Shown: positions 23,839 to 35,835 of the stretch, piece by piece
Position numbering within the stretch: position 1 is the first letter of the stretch
Layout of the letters: each line of letters starts with the position of its first letter
NCBI GenBank assembly: GCA_030141605.1
Contig: JAQGDQ010000550.1
Coordinates: 1 to 64,000 of the forward strand
Direction: 5' to 3'
DNA: 64,000 nt
DNA from: Tubiluchus corallicola
Taxonomy: Eukaryota; Priapulida; Priapulimorpha; Priapulimorphida; Tubiluchidae
The notes under the pieces: generated by a model
Database searches by the model: none
Told to the model about the DNA's origin: nothing
What the model saw: the letters and a program-made list of their open reading frames with translations, nothing else
Translations under genes and position numbers: made by a program

Positions 23839-26327
23839 GAACAGTGAACTCTTCAGTTGATTGTGAACATATGCCCGACATATTGGACATTAAACGAGCC
23901 TAATTTTATCAAAAGTGGGTAAAAGAGTGAAATGAATAATTAAATTATCTACAGAATAAACTTGAAGCACAGCGGGGCGAACATAGCTTGTTGCTCCAAT
24001 GGAAAAATTTCTTTGTTTATACTGCCTGTGATGAAGTTGTATAAGAAACTGACAAGGGCTACGACGAATCAAAAGTAATTATTCTGCTCTTAGAAGTTGG
24101 AGTTGGAATAGCAGTTTTTGACACACTGTTTGTTAAAGGCAAGGGTATTTTCAAAATATGTACGGTATTCTAATAACTGTTGTAACAGCCGAATCTCATT
24201 TATTTCAAAAAACTTTCCACGTCGTGGTTTACAAACGCTTGCATTTCCTTGTCTTGTTGGTCGCTGTTAAATTTAACTTTTGGGAAATTTTCGGTTTCTC
24301 GGTTCGAAGCGCGCAAAACAATTAGCGTTGGAAATCCAAAAACTGCGAGTCAAAATAAACACTTGCGCTCGGGAGGTAATTTGCACGTGCATTTGAGCAC
24401 ATCAAAGTCAGAAAAAGTCGAATCTTGGGCTCACTGAAGTCAAAAGCTCCTTGACATTCAGCTCTAGAGCCACGTTATAAAAAGACTTGGACCGGGTAAG
24501 CGTGTAAAAATGACTGAATTTCTAGAAATGATGTTTCCCCGGACACTTTTGTGGAGAGAACTTCCACCTCTAAATCACTTTATCACTAGCATTACATTTG
24601 CCACCCATTCCCACTAATTATTGTTCACATATCACCGTGCAATGTCGTGAGTGCACTTGACAAACTTGGGACCGCAGCAACCTAACTTAGTCGGACTTTT
24701 TACAAACTTTTTTATTATACAGGCATTAGAGAATGTTTAGAAAAACTTTAAAAAAATAGCAGCTAACGGTGAAAGAAATTAAATTACATCCACTGTTAAT
24801 AACTGTTTAAATTTTTGATAAAAAACGCCTACAAACTCAGTAATTTTTTGGACAATCCGTCGCACACTTGTGTATCTAAACTAGTCTTGACAGTGCCTGC
24901 CCCCAATATCATTACAAGGCGTTATTGGCAAAGTGCCAAAACTGCCAGCAGGAGAGACAGACATAAAGGTCGAGGTTTTATAACGCTTTATAATAAGAAC
25001 GAGGAAAACCTGACAGATGCCGAGGCGCCGAGCAGTTATAATTCTGGTAATATACCACACGTAAACTTATGTGTAAAATACTTACATCCATTTCTATGCA
25101 TAAAAATAAGTATGGAGCCAAACTGCAGTGAACAATTACTAACGATGTACATGTAGTTACCCGTAATTTACAAAGGACGCTCAGCAAACAGGGCTATCTA
25201 TATAGTGCAGATGGTACACATTTAAAGTACATATCTGTGTGTAAGATATTTAGGAAGATTTTCAACATTATTCGTAAATCAACTTCAGAATCACGAACGA
25301 GTGAGCATCACACATTTAGAGCGGTTGGCACACTGATCTTTGGTTCGTTTATTGTTGTGTTCTGTTTTCAGCACTGTTCCCTATTTAGAAAGCTCTTGTA
25401 CTCTATTTTTACTGCTGTTCCCTATTGGAAAGGCTACTAGTACTGTTCCATGTTTGGAAATCAGTTGCGTTCTGTTTGTAGCACTGTTCTCAATACGGTT
25501 AATCTGTTGAGTTCTGGAATTAGTGCTGTTCCCTACTTTCATTGCATGTAATGTCTGTAGTGGACGTAAAAGGTCAAACTGGCAACATGTTTCCAAACTA
25601 CTGAAATCTATCTTGCGTCTTTCCTTGCTGCAAAGACTACTCTCCGCCAGGTTCAGGTTAGCTTGTTATAAGCTGTGTTATGAACTAAAACATGTGTATT
25701 TGCTCCACAAAGAAGACCAGACAGCGCCGAAAAACAGCAAAGGCTCAAATTTCTTAACGACTAAGTTTTACCAGTTTTGTTTCTGAAGCCTAACTGCACT
25801 GGTTTAGAGTAACTAGACCATACATTATGCAATCGCCAATAGTTTAATGCTTTAGCTGTAAGCAAACATCGCAACAACACGTTTGCACCAAGCCTGTAAG
25901 TACTGTTTACCACACCTGCAAGAACTCCTTACAACACCTTAAGCCTTTGCTCCGTTGAGCAATTACATCATGCAAAGTTCATGCCCCCAGCAGGTTGCAG
26001 TTAGCCTGCAATCAGCACAAACATTCGAATAAACATTCTCATTTGCAAGGAAGAGAGATAAGCCAGGATCATCAAATAGTAGACAGCTGAGTGAAATGTT
26101 TCTTGTTTACAGAATAAACTTTTTATGCTGTTGATCAGCTTGACTTACACCTGTTGTATTTCTCCACTTACCAGCAACAAGTTTTCACTTCCTAACCTTG
26201 TACACTGCATTCTTCAATTTTGTCAAACGCTTCTGACAATAAATTAACTCTACCCTGACACAATTAAAATGGAGTAACAAAGATTACAATGCATGTACCG
26301 GAGTTCTTACTTAATGATCGTTCGTTA
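23839..26327. other. Non-coding region with a minisatellite
   Basis: No supported exon. Frames at 24249-24437 and 24815-25156 (plus) are open and slightly GC-richer but have no recognisable domain and no neighbouring exon. A degenerate 42 bp minisatellite is listed separately. Confidence 0.5.
25357..25545. repeat. Degenerate minisatellite, about 42 bp period, in-frame on minus strand
   Basis: Four to five imperfect units sharing GTTCTGTTT..AGCACTGTTCCCTAT. Read on the minus strand, the period gives a 14-residue repeat (GNSTNSRTQQINR, ENSATNRTQLISK, GNSSKNRVQELSK). No gene structure surrounds it, so it is recorded as a repeat. Confidence 0.7.
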
Positions 26328-27485
26328 TCACTGGCAGGAAATGAAAAATAAACATGAAACACCTACTATAATCAGATTTGAAGCCGAACCCTGCCTGGCT
26401 TCTTCAACGTCCATCGAAGTGTCAACAGCTTCAATTTCATTTTTGTTATTAGGATCTTGTACACTAATTGCATGCTTTTCCGACGTTGATAAATTCTTAT
26501 TTGTTGGGCTGACGTCTTTCAGTAAACACGGATTGGCTGCCTCTTTGTTCTGGAGACCATAGACTGAATTTTCACGGAAACCAGTGTTTGTTTTTAAATC
26601 TTTATCCTGTTTTAACTCGGCTTTGGCTATAATGTTTTGATCATTGGTACTTTCAACCCGATTTGTTTCGAGCGAATTTTCACCATTGCTTGCCTGCTTA
26701 TTTCTTTTAGTATCACTTGACTTTATTGAGGAATCAATCACTGGTTCATCTAATCCAAGTGGTAACGTAAATTCTACGTCAACATCTTTTGTCAATGGTA
26801 GACTTTCGCGAGCAACGATATCTTGTGTCGTAGCTTCTTCATCAGACACTTTTGTTGAAGGATCACTTTGTTTGTTTATGTTTATTTTCAGATCAACTGT
26901 CGCATCAGCAAAATTGTCTGTTTGTATTTCACTTTGGTCTTCGGCTTTTCTCTCAGTTTTTTCTATATCTGATGTAACCTTTGTTTTATTACTTTGTATG
27001 TTAAGTATTGCATGAGCATTGTTATTTTCATTTTGATTAGTGTTCTGATCAACTTCTTTTGTATCTACCTTCTTCGAATCGGTACTACTACTACTGATAT
27101 CTGTTTCAGAAGCACTGCCATCATCATCTGGTTGGTTTTTGCCTGCACCAGTTTCTTCCCTTTCTTTTCTTTCATTTAAATCTACATTACCAGCTTTGCT
27201 GACAGTATCTTCCCTGACTTCTGGAGACGATACATCATCGCTATCCTGTTCATCTAACAGGCTTTCATCACTTGAATTGCTGTCACTTTTTCCATCTCCT
27301 TTATTATCACAATTTTTTTCCTTATCGTCAGTTTTGCTTGCAACTTCTGCACCATTAGCAGCATCTTGCTCGTCACTCGCGCTACCATAAACATTTTCTG
27401 CATCATTATCATCATCAGAGCTATCCGCACTATCTACGTCATCACTTGATACATCAACATCTTCTTCTGATGTAACATCATCCAT
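26328..27485 (-). CDS. Acidic, Ser/Asp/Glu-rich disordered protein or first coding exon
   Basis: A 385-codon frame starts at an ATG (27485-27483) in strong context (GCCATGG), with an in-frame TGA eight codons upstream, so the start is within this exon. It is dominated by Asp, Glu, Ser, Asn and Lys (e.g. SSDDVDSADSSDDDNDAENV, later DQNTNQNENNN), with no hydrophobic core until a final NLIIVGVSCLFFISCQ. Such composition in such length is unlikely by chance in AT-rich DNA. I recognise no family; acidic disordered proteins include chromatin and secreted or mineral-binding proteins. The hydrophobic tail may be read-through into an intron: a possible donor lies at 26357-26362. It is on the same strand as, and upstream of, the RASSF gene but not in frame with it. 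Confidence 0.6.
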   Translation of the reverse strand: MDDVTSEEDVDVSSDDVDSADSSDDDNDAENVYGSASDEQDAANGAEVASKTDDKEKNCDNKGDGKSDSNSSDESLLDEQDSDDVSSPEVREDTVSKAGNVDLNERKEREETGAGKNQPDDDGSASETDISSSSTDSKKVDTKEVDQNTNQNENNNAHAILNIQSNKTKVTSDIEKTERKAEDQSEIQTDNFADATVDLKININKQSDPSTKVSDEEATTQDIVARESLPLTKDVDVEFTLPLGLDEPVIDSSIKSSDTKRNKQASNGENSLETNRVESTNDQNIIAKAELKQDKDLKTNTGFRENSVYGLQNKEAANPCLLKDVSPTNKNLSTSEKHAISVQDPNNKNEIEAVDTSMDVEEARQGSASNLIIVGVSCLFFISCQ

Positions 27486-28803
27486 GGCTGACACACTTTC
27501 AGTTGATCAGACATAAAAAGCAACAGCACATGCAAATCTTATGACACCACAAGCGAATAGCTGAGCACAAATAAGTAGTGACCTGGACGAAACAAATTAA
27601 ACAGCTTCACAAACCAAATTCTTCAAGGCCAAATGTATGCATACGCGTTTAAACAGATGTAATCTTTGGCTTCTCGGAGGAGAAGATTTCAATCGCTGTC
27701 TGCAGCGGAATGTAGCTTGAGAAGCTGGCCATGTGTAAACACAGTCTGTTGCATCCAGCGAATGAGGTCGTATCAACCCATCTATACGGAGGGGTGGGCT
27801 TACCAACGGGCTAGGAAAGTGCTTTTCATTAATGGGAAAAAGGAGACGGTATGGGTGCCCTGTACACAGTCACAGAAGTGTGGATAATCTGAATAAGCTG
27901 GAACTACAAGAGTGAATCAAGCAAGCTTGTATCAAAAGCTGGAAAAGGAATTACTAAACCCAAAACTTTAGCTTGTACAATATGGGGAGACCTCCTGGAG
28001 AGACAAATGAGAAAAGTATGCCTGACTAAAATACATTGACGCTCAATTGCCCATTGCTTTACAAGCATAATTTAGTTTTTATCTAATATTTGGGATTCAC
28101 TGCAGCAGCAAGAGCACGAATGGAGTTATAAGTTGTTAGCATATAATTTGCGATTTAATATGATTGGATGATCTAAAACGTGGAAAACTGCTGTCCAATT
28201 TTAGAAATTTAGCACTCGCTCTCCAAAAGTGCGAAGAACACATTACACTCTAGGCAAAAAGTCCTAAATACTATATATATGACCCGATCAGGGAATGTTG
28301 GCTTAACACCATGCAGAGAGAAGCAAAAAAACCAACGCGCTTTCGTAAACAATCCTTTCTTTCGTAATTGGTACATGCTCTATCAACTTCACGGTACAAA
28401 CAAGCCCGCTGGGGAGCTGATGAAGCCAGCAATCATCATCTCATTTGAAAGAGTTAATGGCAAGTAAATTATGCGTAACAGCTGAGAATGTGTGACTGTG
28501 AAGAAGCTATCTTCGTCGAACATTTTTAGAGCATTTTTGCAGAAAGACGGTTAATGAAACTGGCTTCAATGTATTTAGGTTTCACTTGCTGCATCGATAA
28601 AATCGCCCATTTCAAATAAATCATGCTTAGAAGAAAGCTAAACAATCAAATTGATACTGGTTCGTTTACTAGCAATGTATCGTAAAGCTTGCACCATGCG
28701 AATGGATACGCCACAAAAATGTGAAAAACTGTTTTCCAAAAAAAACATAGCAGCTGAGAATGTTAACCCACAGAAACCCAAAAAAAACATCAATAAGCTT
28801 TAG

Positions 28804-28823
28804 CGTTGCCAGAGCTGGCAACG
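28804..28823. other. Short perfect hairpin
   Basis: CGTTGCCAG and CTGGCAACG form a 9 bp stem with a 2 nt loop. No T-run or other context suggests a function. Confidence 0.6.
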
Positions 28824-30468
28824 TTGGTTGAGTGAATTTGCTGTTGTCGACAAATAACGGGAGATGCATTAAACATGTACAGAATAACGGAAACGATTCT
28901 TTTCAACAGATTTATAAAGGTAGTAAAAATGAAATAGAAACAGATACAAAATTGTCTGCAAAGTGAAAATTTCAATCTATTATAGCTCCTCTACAAGGAT
29001 TCGCCAATGACGTAGAAGAAATTACACAATTTCAAGAACAAGGAAAGGAAACATTCTAATTAAATCGAATGATGTTTTTGCAATGACCTTGGTGTTTGTT
29101 TTCAGCACCACCTTAAGCGATCCAATTTCTGCTGGGTGATTTTTTTTCCCTGGAAACGCAAACTTTCATTGATTTCAAATTGGCAGTTTTCCAATATATT
29201 TACAGGCTGTGAACTTTTGGTGCACAGTTGAAGCACGGCGAAATAAGATACAGGGGTGGAAGAATGTGCAAAAAATGCCGCGGCCTTCAAAAAATTAGCA
29301 CCAGACGGATTCATTAGCACGTTATGTGGCTGCTTCTCACTACACAAAGCGCATAATGGCGGCTTGCTAGTTTGCTTATTTAAACTAAGTGCATTAGTAG
29401 GTTTTTAGTGGTTTTAGGTTGTCTGGAAACAAAATTCGTTCATCTTTTTCATTAAATGCAACTGACCTACATCTGGAAAAATTTAAATTACGTAAAACTT
29501 TATAAATCCGCTTCAAAATTCCAGAAAATAAAAGCGAGTGAAACAAAGTCTTCGTGCAGTCAACATTCGCATTAATACAAGCTTCATGTCAGTTTGTAAA
29601 AACCGTATGAACATACCACAGGTAATTCTAAACAAACTGCAACAGTCACACGAATTTAACAACAATTCACAACTACGGGTTAACAGTAATAGTTCCCAAC
29701 ACGAACAAAGCACAATACCAACCTCATTTGTCCTTTTCTTATTACACCATCTTCCACAGAACATTTTTGCCCTCCTTTAAGCTTGAAAAAACCGCCACCA
29801 AACATTTAAGCATTAGATTGTACAACACGGCCACTGTCTGCATTAATGCCTTGTTGAGTTATAGGAAAAGCCGAGAAATGAGTTTGTACAGGATACTTGC
29901 GGAACAGAGCAAATAATGCTGGTGCCAAAGGACTAACATAGTTGAACCATACAGTCAGAGCCTGAACCAGGAATCACAAATCATGTGGATTCAGGCAACA
30001 AAATGATGCAACCGAGCAAATCAAACTAGAATTCCAGTAAACTCATAACAAATTTTTAATAGCAATGAAAACGACCGCTTTGATATATAAGAAGTGTATA
30101 AACAGAAAAAAATTCTGGTATATTTAATACGGTGCTATGTAACTTCACAATGTACTTATATTTTGTAAAATGCTGAAGCTATGGAATAACGTCACATAAA
30201 CAGCATTGAAATTGTGGATTTTGGACGCTTAGATTTAGTATGTGGTGTTTTTGGCCAGAATAGTAATTTTTATTAGTTTATTGCTGTAATCTCTTTAAGA
30301 TGTGTATTATGCAATGATAAGGAGCAGGAAAGAGCAATGTGAAACGGCATCTTTTTAGCCAGGTACCTCCGTAGTAAAATCAATGCCATGTTGAGCGTAG
30401 GGTAATATTAAGCTCAGAAGATGGAGCAGCTCATTTCATTTTTGACTATTTCATTATACAATGTTCGT

Positions 30469-30550
30469 CGTCGTCGTCACCATCACAATTATCATCATCA
30501 TCATCATCGTCATCGTCATCATCATCTTCATCATCATCATCACTATCATC
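30469..30550. repeat. (ATC/TCG)n trinucleotide microsatellite
   Basis: Interrupted GTC/ATC trinucleotide repeats; the plus frame here is His/Arg repeat and not a protein. Confidence 0.9.
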
Positions 30551-30938
30551 TTCACCGATTCCCCGTTTTGACTCTTGGACAAACTTATTTACTAATTCTA
30601 GTATCAAAAGTGCAGCAGTCTCAACTCTGGAAGCCTACAACTGTTGAGATCTCTATCAGCTTCCCCAATCCAAACTGTTGTTAGTCTACGACGTTGTTTT
30701 TAAAAAAAACCTTAGCGGAGTTTCCAGAATAACTTGCTGGAGTTTCTCTTAATAATTGGCGATTGAGCATGATCCACCTAATAAGTTCTAAGTTCTAATC
30801 ATAACTGCCCGCAAGCACAAAGTCTTAGGTTCGAGACTCAGTGAACATACAACATACAGACTTTATAATTTAGTATCGTTTTCGTGGATTCTTGGTTCGG
30901 TTCCATAACGTAATTATAATATAGCAATACATGTAGTT

Positions 30939-30994
30939 ACTCAAACACTTACTATATTACTAGTCAACTCAAACACTTATTATATTACTAGTCA
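30939..30994. repeat. 28 bp tandem duplication
   Basis: Two copies starting ACTCAAACACTTA and ending ACTAGTCA, differing at one position. Confidence 0.9.
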
Positions 30995-33900
30995 CGTGAC
31001 AAGTACAGCCTATCATGATAAAAATACGCAAAACATACCAATTAAGCGTACGCCACCTAAAATTAATGTCAGCTTGACCTATTAAACCAGAATGCAGAAC
31101 TTAAATGAGGTAGTTTGATGGGAGGATAAATTTTTGCTGCTAAATACCGGTTTGGAAGGTTAATCTATTGCCGTGTGTGGTGTTTGAATTGGTGGCAGTT
31201 TAACAGTCAGTTAAAAGATTTCCGTATTATCAACACCATCAGAACTTCAGTATGTTTAACACACTAAAATAAAGAAACAGCGACGAAAATAGAAGTTTAT
31301 GAATCGATAAGAAAAGAACGATTTGCGTATCAAGAATTCAAGTTAGTTTGAGAAAACTCAGAATAAAATAAAATAAGAGGATCGCAGCGTACGGCTCACT
31401 CCAATAGTGATCACAACTCATATAAATGGATATAAGCATCAAAAGTTCAAAACTATCAGCTATGCTAATACAGTGGTAGTGTCTTGCCAATTAATACAAG
31501 GCCATCCGTAAAAGCCACTTACTTTCAAAAACAAGATCTTCGAAATACAAAATCGTCTTATTTATATATGACTTGAGAATATTCAAAAGATCACCTACAG
31601 GAGGCAGCAGCAGTTAACATAATTTAATGAAATTCCAACGTTGTTTGTAATTTCACCCGAAGAGGATTAACTTTATATTCATAGAATTATGATGATGTAA
31701 AAAGTTGAAACTCTGTGACGACTGATCCTAGTCTACACTGAGCTTTTAATCTTACGTGGATTAGTAACTGACTTTACAGGAGTTAATCTCGCGGATTATC
31801 AGAGATTCACACCAAGCTTAAGTCAGCGAGACGTTAATGGGGGGCTGTAATGATTCCATTGAACTTCACAATCTTTTCAAGGCTTCTTACGAGTCAAGAT
31901 GAATTTTGATGATAAGAGAAGATTTCCACAATTCAACACTGAAAGTGAGAAGACGCTTACTAGGCTCACCTCGGAGAAGTTCAACCGCAGTTGTAAGTGG
32001 GTGGGGGTGCTTACACGACAAGGTGGGGGTGAGAGTACATGAAAGCGAGGGTATGGTAGAAAATACATCCGCCCCAAGCGAAAGAAATTTTTAAAAGCAA
32101 TGTAGGAGGCTAGAATAATTTTGCTGGCTGGCACTCATTCATTTACAACTAGGTCTAACGCTGCGTAACTTCACAGCCAAGCAAAGGGCCTAGGTGATGA
32201 TTTAACTATTTGCTTCGGCTCAGTATAAGTTACAACATTAACTGTGTCTATGGGAAAATGAAAGGCGCGTGGAGGTTAATGACGAGAAACAGGGGGTTGA
32301 TCACGATTTTACATCCGCCACAATAAATTAGTGAAGTGAAAGACGATATTCAAGGCGCGATTGATTAACGAAGACAGATTTATGCTCTACTTGGCATTTT
32401 TACTCCTCCTATAAAGCCAAGGTACAGCATTGAAAGGAAAGTAAACGCACTTGGTATAATTACTGCTCTTCGTCTGGCGTAAAATCTATTTACATAAGTG
32501 CACTAACTTAGTAAGTATGTACAGAGAGCAGTTTATGGGTTGCAAAACAAGCAAGCTTCGTTGATATGATGTATACCGTTTTACGAGTCTGCATTCAATT
32601 TGTAGATGTATAAATGTATGAGAAAAAACTGATGTGTACAGTGCTAGTAAAAGCCTAGTATTATAGTACTATTAGATTAGCTAGTGTTATAGTGTTGCCT
32701 TTATATATTATACTAGTCCAAGTTCTATTTCACCTGCACATTTACCATGGATCCAGTTCTTATTTTGCCAAGTGAAATCTACTCTAACTCATACATTTTC
32801 ACTAAAAACTAATACATATTCTAAGTTAAACGTATTGCTCTTTTAAATGACTACATCTTCCCCCTCCAATCATGAAAGGGATTAGATTGTATGAACGCTT
32901 ATTACTGAATCAATTACCAGTTTGAATGTCGTTTTAAACAGAGAATTTAGTCAGAATACCGTATGTATAACTAGAGTCTCGCTCACGTGAAAACCACTTT
33001 CTGCTTGTTGAAACAGCTTAGTTTCTCAACGTGACATGTTGATTTAACATGAAAGCAAGTTTGGCAGCCTGTGAAGAAGTCAAGTATTGGCTGTGATCCG
33101 AAGTAGAGGGCGTCCAAGAACCAGTAGTTATTTGTCACAGTAATTCTACAGCTAACCTTTGTAAATACCCTTTGTATTTAATCACACAAGAAATTAATAA
33201 ACAAAAACAACGAACGAATATCTTCATTGCAAACACTGCCTTGTTAAAAACTTTTGCTTATCCACATGCATTATTTAAAGCAATTCAATCAATTCTTACG
33301 TGACAAAAGAAAGACATTGCTTGATTTTATGGGCCATTAATTCTCCATGGTGCTATGAAACACAAAATTGTGTGTAATAACACAGTCAGTTTGTTTCGCA
33401 AATTATGAGTCATTAACTCGTTCTGTTATGTTTTATGAGTTTCATTTAGTTTAGTTTACTCATTCTCCAATAATTATTTACATTAACCTAAATATTATTA
33501 AACTGCAACCAATTTGACTAATACACTTTGTACTAGGAAACCGAAAATGTGGAAATTTTACCAGGCAGAGTACTTACGATGAACCCATGTTATCGAAAAA
33601 TTTACTGCCACCTTCTCTATTGATGACAGGCTGATGGCGACGACACTATTGATACGAGTGAAACTTAATCTTTCAAAGTCTTACTAAAGAAATTCAAGTT
33701 GATTACGATAAACAGATGTAATTAATCAAAAATAAGAATGCTATTAATCTTGAGTATCTTCTTAATTAAGTTCATCAGGAGTCAGCATGTGATTCATACT
33801 TGCGACTCCAACTTCGGTTTACTGAGTCAAGTTGAAATATAGTCTGTAGTGTAACGATGTTTAAACTGATAGTTTAGTAGGCCTGTGGATCAAAACATTA

Positions 33901-34597
33901 ATTGCTATCGATGATTTATGACGCTTGAATCACGTACAGAATAACTTATATACTCACACCAAAGCTACACACAGGGGGCCAATGGAAAATTATTAACTAG
34001 AAAGCAGACGTCTTGTTTGTTTACTTAATATTCCTTTCAACACCCACTCTTGATGAATTTCTAATTTTGACATGTTTACTGAAGTTTACTAATCATACGC
34101 GTGATTAAGGTTGCATTATGTTAATCAATTCCTTAGACTGCCCCCCATCGGTTTTTCATTTAAGCCGTCGCAAGTACACTCGTGAGAAACTCTGCTGTGT
34201 GTAACATTTAACTCATCAATTAAAATGCAAGGCACAGTTCCGGCAGTTAACTGTATTTCCTTCAGTTTTGTCTCGTAATTGTCAGCCTAAATTGTAATTT
34301 AATTTTTTTAAGTAGCGCAGTACATTACACTCACTATGCAGTACTTCTTGAATTTAGATAGAATCACAATACATACATATTATATTTAATTATTATGATG
34401 TACAGACTATTATTAATATTGGAACAATTCATAAATAATTACATTTTTGATCACACCAAACTTTTAGTCTCAAAATTAACAGAAATAAAATTAATTATTT
34501 GTTAGAATTTCTCTAGTGAGAGCGGTCTAACACTGGAAATTCTGAATTCGTTTGGTTAGGTATAGGGGTGAATTTTGGACTGCATTGATCACTGGGA

Positions 34598-34671
34598 GAT
34601 ACAGTAGCCCAGTGGACTAGGGCGTTTGCTTTGTAAGCAGAAAGTCCTTAGTTCAAATCTGGATTATATCT
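34598..34671 (+). tRNA. tRNA-Thr(TGT)-like cloverleaf, probably pseudogene or SINE head
   Basis: Folds as a full tRNA. The acceptor is GATACAG/TTATATC (6 of 7 pairs counting one G-T), followed by TA and a D stem GCCC/GGGC. The anticodon stem TTTGC/GCAGA has a seven-base loop TTTGTAA with anticodon TGT. A 5 nt variable region follows, then T stem CTTAG/CTGGA (4 of 5 with two wobbles) with loop TTCAAAT. The A box is good (TAGCCCAGTGG) but the B box is degraded (AGTTCAAATCT), which suggests decay or a tRNA-derived SINE. A pyrimidine-rich stretch follows but no clean T-run terminator. Confidence 0.6.
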
Positions 34672-35835
34672 CAACTTTTCACATTTTTTATCAAATATCA
34701 AATATTTAACTAATTATCGGTTTGTTATATTTTTACATTTTATGGTTTTATAAGTACAAACAGAGAAAGTGAGAGAATCTTCATGACAGTATTATATACA
34801 TTGACAACACTAAGCCTATTCAATGTAACAACATATTTGTTGTTTTGTTTACTTAGTGTTTGTTATAATTTAATTTAAACAAGTTTTTACCAGACTGAAA
34901 ATGCAGGTTCCCTTAAAATATCATCATTATTATCAAATAATGTGGATTACCAAAATTTTATAATAACCTTGATGAGGATTCAGAAATTGTGGGATCAAAA
35001 ACTGTATATTTTAAAAGCATGCAAAAACTTTTCTACAAATATAAAGCACAAAACAAATAATAAAGATTAAATAAAAATAGATGCTAAAATAACTTTTTCA
35101 GACTTTCTGTTTAATACTGCTTTCGTGAGTTTATAGACTTTCTGAAACAGCACTGATTAAGAAGCGTAATTATATGGGCAATAAATAAGCACGCATGAAG
35201 GTTCACGACCCATTGAAACAGTCATGCCCTCTAAACTAAAAAGCATTTGGGCTACTAAAGTGTTAGATAAAATTTTCAATTATATTTTAACATGTATCTA
35301 GCAATACTTCCTGGTCTAACATCCTTTATTCTTGTGCGTTTGCTACACTGACAATGTTTTATTGCAAACTTCAAAACGCAATTCGAATAATAAAATCGAT
35401 GTTCTGTAGTTAATGTTACGACTTATTCTTCTCGTAAAAATTTAATAAAACAAGTTTTGGATGGCTCAATCTTCATATTATATTACGATATATTAAGGTT
35501 ACCGACAAATTTATAGCAGTAGTTAGATCTATAGTACTGTACACGACAGTTTTGAGTTCAGGAATTTATCTATGTAAAAAATTAAGCATCCAGCAAAATG
35601 AAGGTTATACTATGACTTATCATAACCAGAACTCACTGTTTGAATATGAAAAAACACAATTATGAGAATGAGAGGAGTCAATAAATCTACACAAACTGAA
35701 GTTTTGTTAAGTCGTTCGATAGCTCTTTCACAGACATCAACTTTCGAATAGTTTAATTACGATTGACTTAATATAGTACGACCGACTATTCTACGAAAGC
35801 ATAATTAAGCAATATTTGGATCTCCTTCGAGTCTC

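Larger units (their letters stand above)
27486..34597. other. Long non-coding region, mostly unannotatable
   Basis: AT-rich with only short, domain-free frames. Local items are an ATC/TCG microsatellite (30469-30550), a 28 bp tandem duplication (30939-30994), a 9 bp-stem hairpin (28804-28823) and G-runs near 31995-32032. Nothing else was recognised over about 7 kb. Confidence 0.5.

Noticed and set aside
24815-25156. 113-codon plus-strand frame with a possible GTAATA donor
   Set aside because: No domain, no matching neighbouring exon, composition not clearly coding.
26644-27390. Plus-strand Phe/Leu/Ser-rich frames (26644-27015, 27139-27390)
   Set aside because: Antisense shadows of the acidic minus-strand frame.
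30421-30684. His-rich 87-codon frame
   Set aside because: Mostly an ATC/TCG microsatellite with no gene structure.
30795-30850. B-box-like AGGTTCGAGACTC, possible tRNA
   Set aside because: No A box, and no acceptor or anticodon stem could be paired.
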